DNA from: Azospirillum halopraeferens DSM 3675 | Lineage (GTDB): Bacteria; Pseudomonadota; Alphaproteobacteria; Azospirillales; Azospirillaceae | DNA: 64,000 nucleotides | Direction of reading: 5' to 3' | Assembly (NCBI RefSeq): GCF_000429625.1 | Contig: NZ_AUCF01000005.1 | Location: 62,001-126,000, forward strand | Part shown: one piece after another, positions 63,047 to 64,000 of the stretch | How the letters are laid out: every line of letters starts with the position of its first letter | Position numbering within the stretch: position 1 is the first letter of the stretch | Program-made: the position numbers and the translations under genes | The notes under the pieces: model-generated | What the model saw: only the letters and a program-made list of their open reading frames with translations | Database searches by the model: none | What the model was told of the DNA's origin: nothing

Positions 63047-64000
63047 CGGAAGGCCCTCGCCAGCTTGATCGCGTCGCCCATCAGACCGAAGAAGGAGCGC
63101 TTCTTGACGAAGGAGCGCATGATTTCCTTCTCCTTGGTCAGCTTGTCGACGCTGTCCACGGTGAACAGGTTGTGCGCGGCGCCGTTCAGCAGGTCGGGGT
63201 AGGCCCCGAAGAACTGCTTGTTGGCGTGCATGATGTCGGGCAGGTCCCGGTACTTCTTCAGGTCCTTCATGACGAAGGAGTCGTCCAGCTTGCGCCGGTA
63301 GGCGGCCAGGTTGGCCGCGGTCATCGGCCGGCCGGCGCGCTTCAGCTCGATGATGGTCTCGGCCGCCATGCGGCCCGACGCCATGGCGAGGTTGGAGCCC
63401 TCGCGGTGGGCGGCGTTGTTGAAGTGGGCGGCGTCGCCCACCGCCAGCCACCCGTCGCCGGTGAGCTGCGGCACCGCGTTGTAGCCGCCCTCGGGGATCA
63501 TGTGGGCGGCGTATTCCTTCATCTCCGCCCCTTCGATCAGGGGCTTGATCACCGGGTGGTTCTTCAGGTCCTCCAGCAGCTTGTAGGGGGCCACCCCGGC
63601 CTGCTTGAAGTCCGAGACCAGGCAGCCGATGCCGATGGTGAGCGACTCCTTGTTGGTGTAGAGGAAGGCGGTGCCGACCATCCCCTTGGTCACCTTGCCC
63701 ATGATCTCGATGACGACACCTTCCTCGTCCTTCAGGCCGAAGCGCTGCTGGATCAGGTCGGGGTCGATGAACAGGATCTCCTTGACCGCCAGGGCCACGT
63801 TCTGCGGCGCCAGCTCCTGATGCAGGCCGGCGCGCTTGGCGAGCAGGGCGTTGACGCCGTCGGCCATCACCACCACGTCCGCGTGGATCTCGCCGCCCAC
63901 CCGGTCGGTCTTCACGCCGTAGACCTTGCCCGAGGCGTCGCGCAGCAGCTCGGTCACCGTGGTTTCGCAGATCTGCAAGGCACCGGCCTTGCGGATGCGC
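63043..64000 (-). CDS. fixC: Flavoprotein FixC (5' part beyond the window)
   Basis: The C-terminal part of the electron-transfer-flavoprotein:quinone-oxidoreductase-like subunit FixC. The frame is open to the window edge, so the start is not seen. GDGWLAVGDAAHFNNAAHREGSNLAMASG is the FAD-binding GD block, given here as the region near base 63430, and VVVMADGVNALLAKRAG is a conserved segment of the family. It is upstream of fixX in the same transcript. fixA and fixB should lie to the right. Confidence 0.96.
   Translation of the reverse strand, partial: RIRKAGALQICETTVTELLRDASGKVYGVKTDRVGGEIHADVVVMADGVNALLAKRAGLHQELAPQNVALAVKEILFIDPDLIQQRFGLKDEEGVVIEIMGKVTKGMVGTAFLYTNKESLTIGIGCLVSDFKQAGVAPYKLLEDLKNHPVIKPLIEGAEMKEYAAHMIPEGGYNAVPQLTGDGWLAVGDAAHFNNAAHREGSNLAMASGRMAAETIIELKRAGRPMTAANLAAYRRKLDDSFVMKDLKKYRDLPDIMHANKQFFGAYPDLLNGAAHNLFTVDSVDKLTKEKEIMRSFVKKRSFFGLMGDAIKLARAFR

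Overview
This window is high-GC, gene-dense chromosomal DNA from an alphaproteobacterium. The best guess is an Azospirillum-like member of the Rhodospirillales. The pointers are the fixC-fixX pair at the right edge (electron supply to nitrogenase), four methyl-accepting chemoreceptors plus a CheY/CheZ cluster, a FixK/FNR-type box in front of hemN, and strong third-position GC that opens long false frames on the antisense strand. No phage, insertion sequence or CRISPR array is visible. The only accessory-looking patch is a small toxin-antitoxin region beside a tRNA-Leu gene.

Layout. 0-9.4 kb: the end of an oligopeptide-type ABC ATPase, ligA with a duplicated helix-hairpin-helix unit, a leftward cheY/CheZ-like/CheZ-like cluster, an M24 aminopeptidase and prmA. 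9.4-14.1 kb: a leftward operon dgcN-dgcA-cupin-class V aminotransferase-HAD hydrolase, probably for D-glutamate or D-amino acid use. 14.2-19 kb: a soluble chemoreceptor with reversed domain order, a split Aer-like pair (separate PAS protein and receptor) and an FG-GAP/UnbV protein. 19-28 kb: mixed housekeeping genes (YqaA, SDR, TrmH-type methylase, msrA, PPOX, DinB) with three unusual ones: a sigma region 1.1-like tail-anchored protein, a PAS protein translationally coupled to a soluble FtsK motor, and a cysteine-cluster/PAS protein.

28-34 kb: carB behind a leader hairpin, greA, a double cold-shock protein, a tacA/tacT-type toxin-antitoxin pair and tRNA-Leu(TAA). 34-45 kb: small membrane proteins, a CinA-type domain protein, sfsA, map, an RTX lipase, radC, a Cache/PAS histidine kinase, a globin-coupled diguanylate cyclase and zapE. 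45-49.5 kb: tRNA-Ser(CGA), then rplU-rpmA-obgE-proB-HAD, with a recognisable promoter and two leader or intergenic hairpins. 49.5-64 kb: a zinc-finger protein, nhaA with a structured leader, Pmp3 and DUF4112 overlapping genes, hemN, a solute-binding protein/chemoreceptor pair, GST, an M20 hydrolase, an esterase, GFA, VOC and AraC genes, a fourth chemoreceptor and fixX-fixC.

The recurring theme is sensing and motility: receptors, a phosphatase pair carrying FliM-like CheY-binding peptides, PAS/Cache sensors and cyclic-di-GMP synthesis. These sit among translation, nucleotide and amino-acid genes. Functions below rest on motifs read by eye. No similarity search was possible, so family names are recognition and not alignment results.
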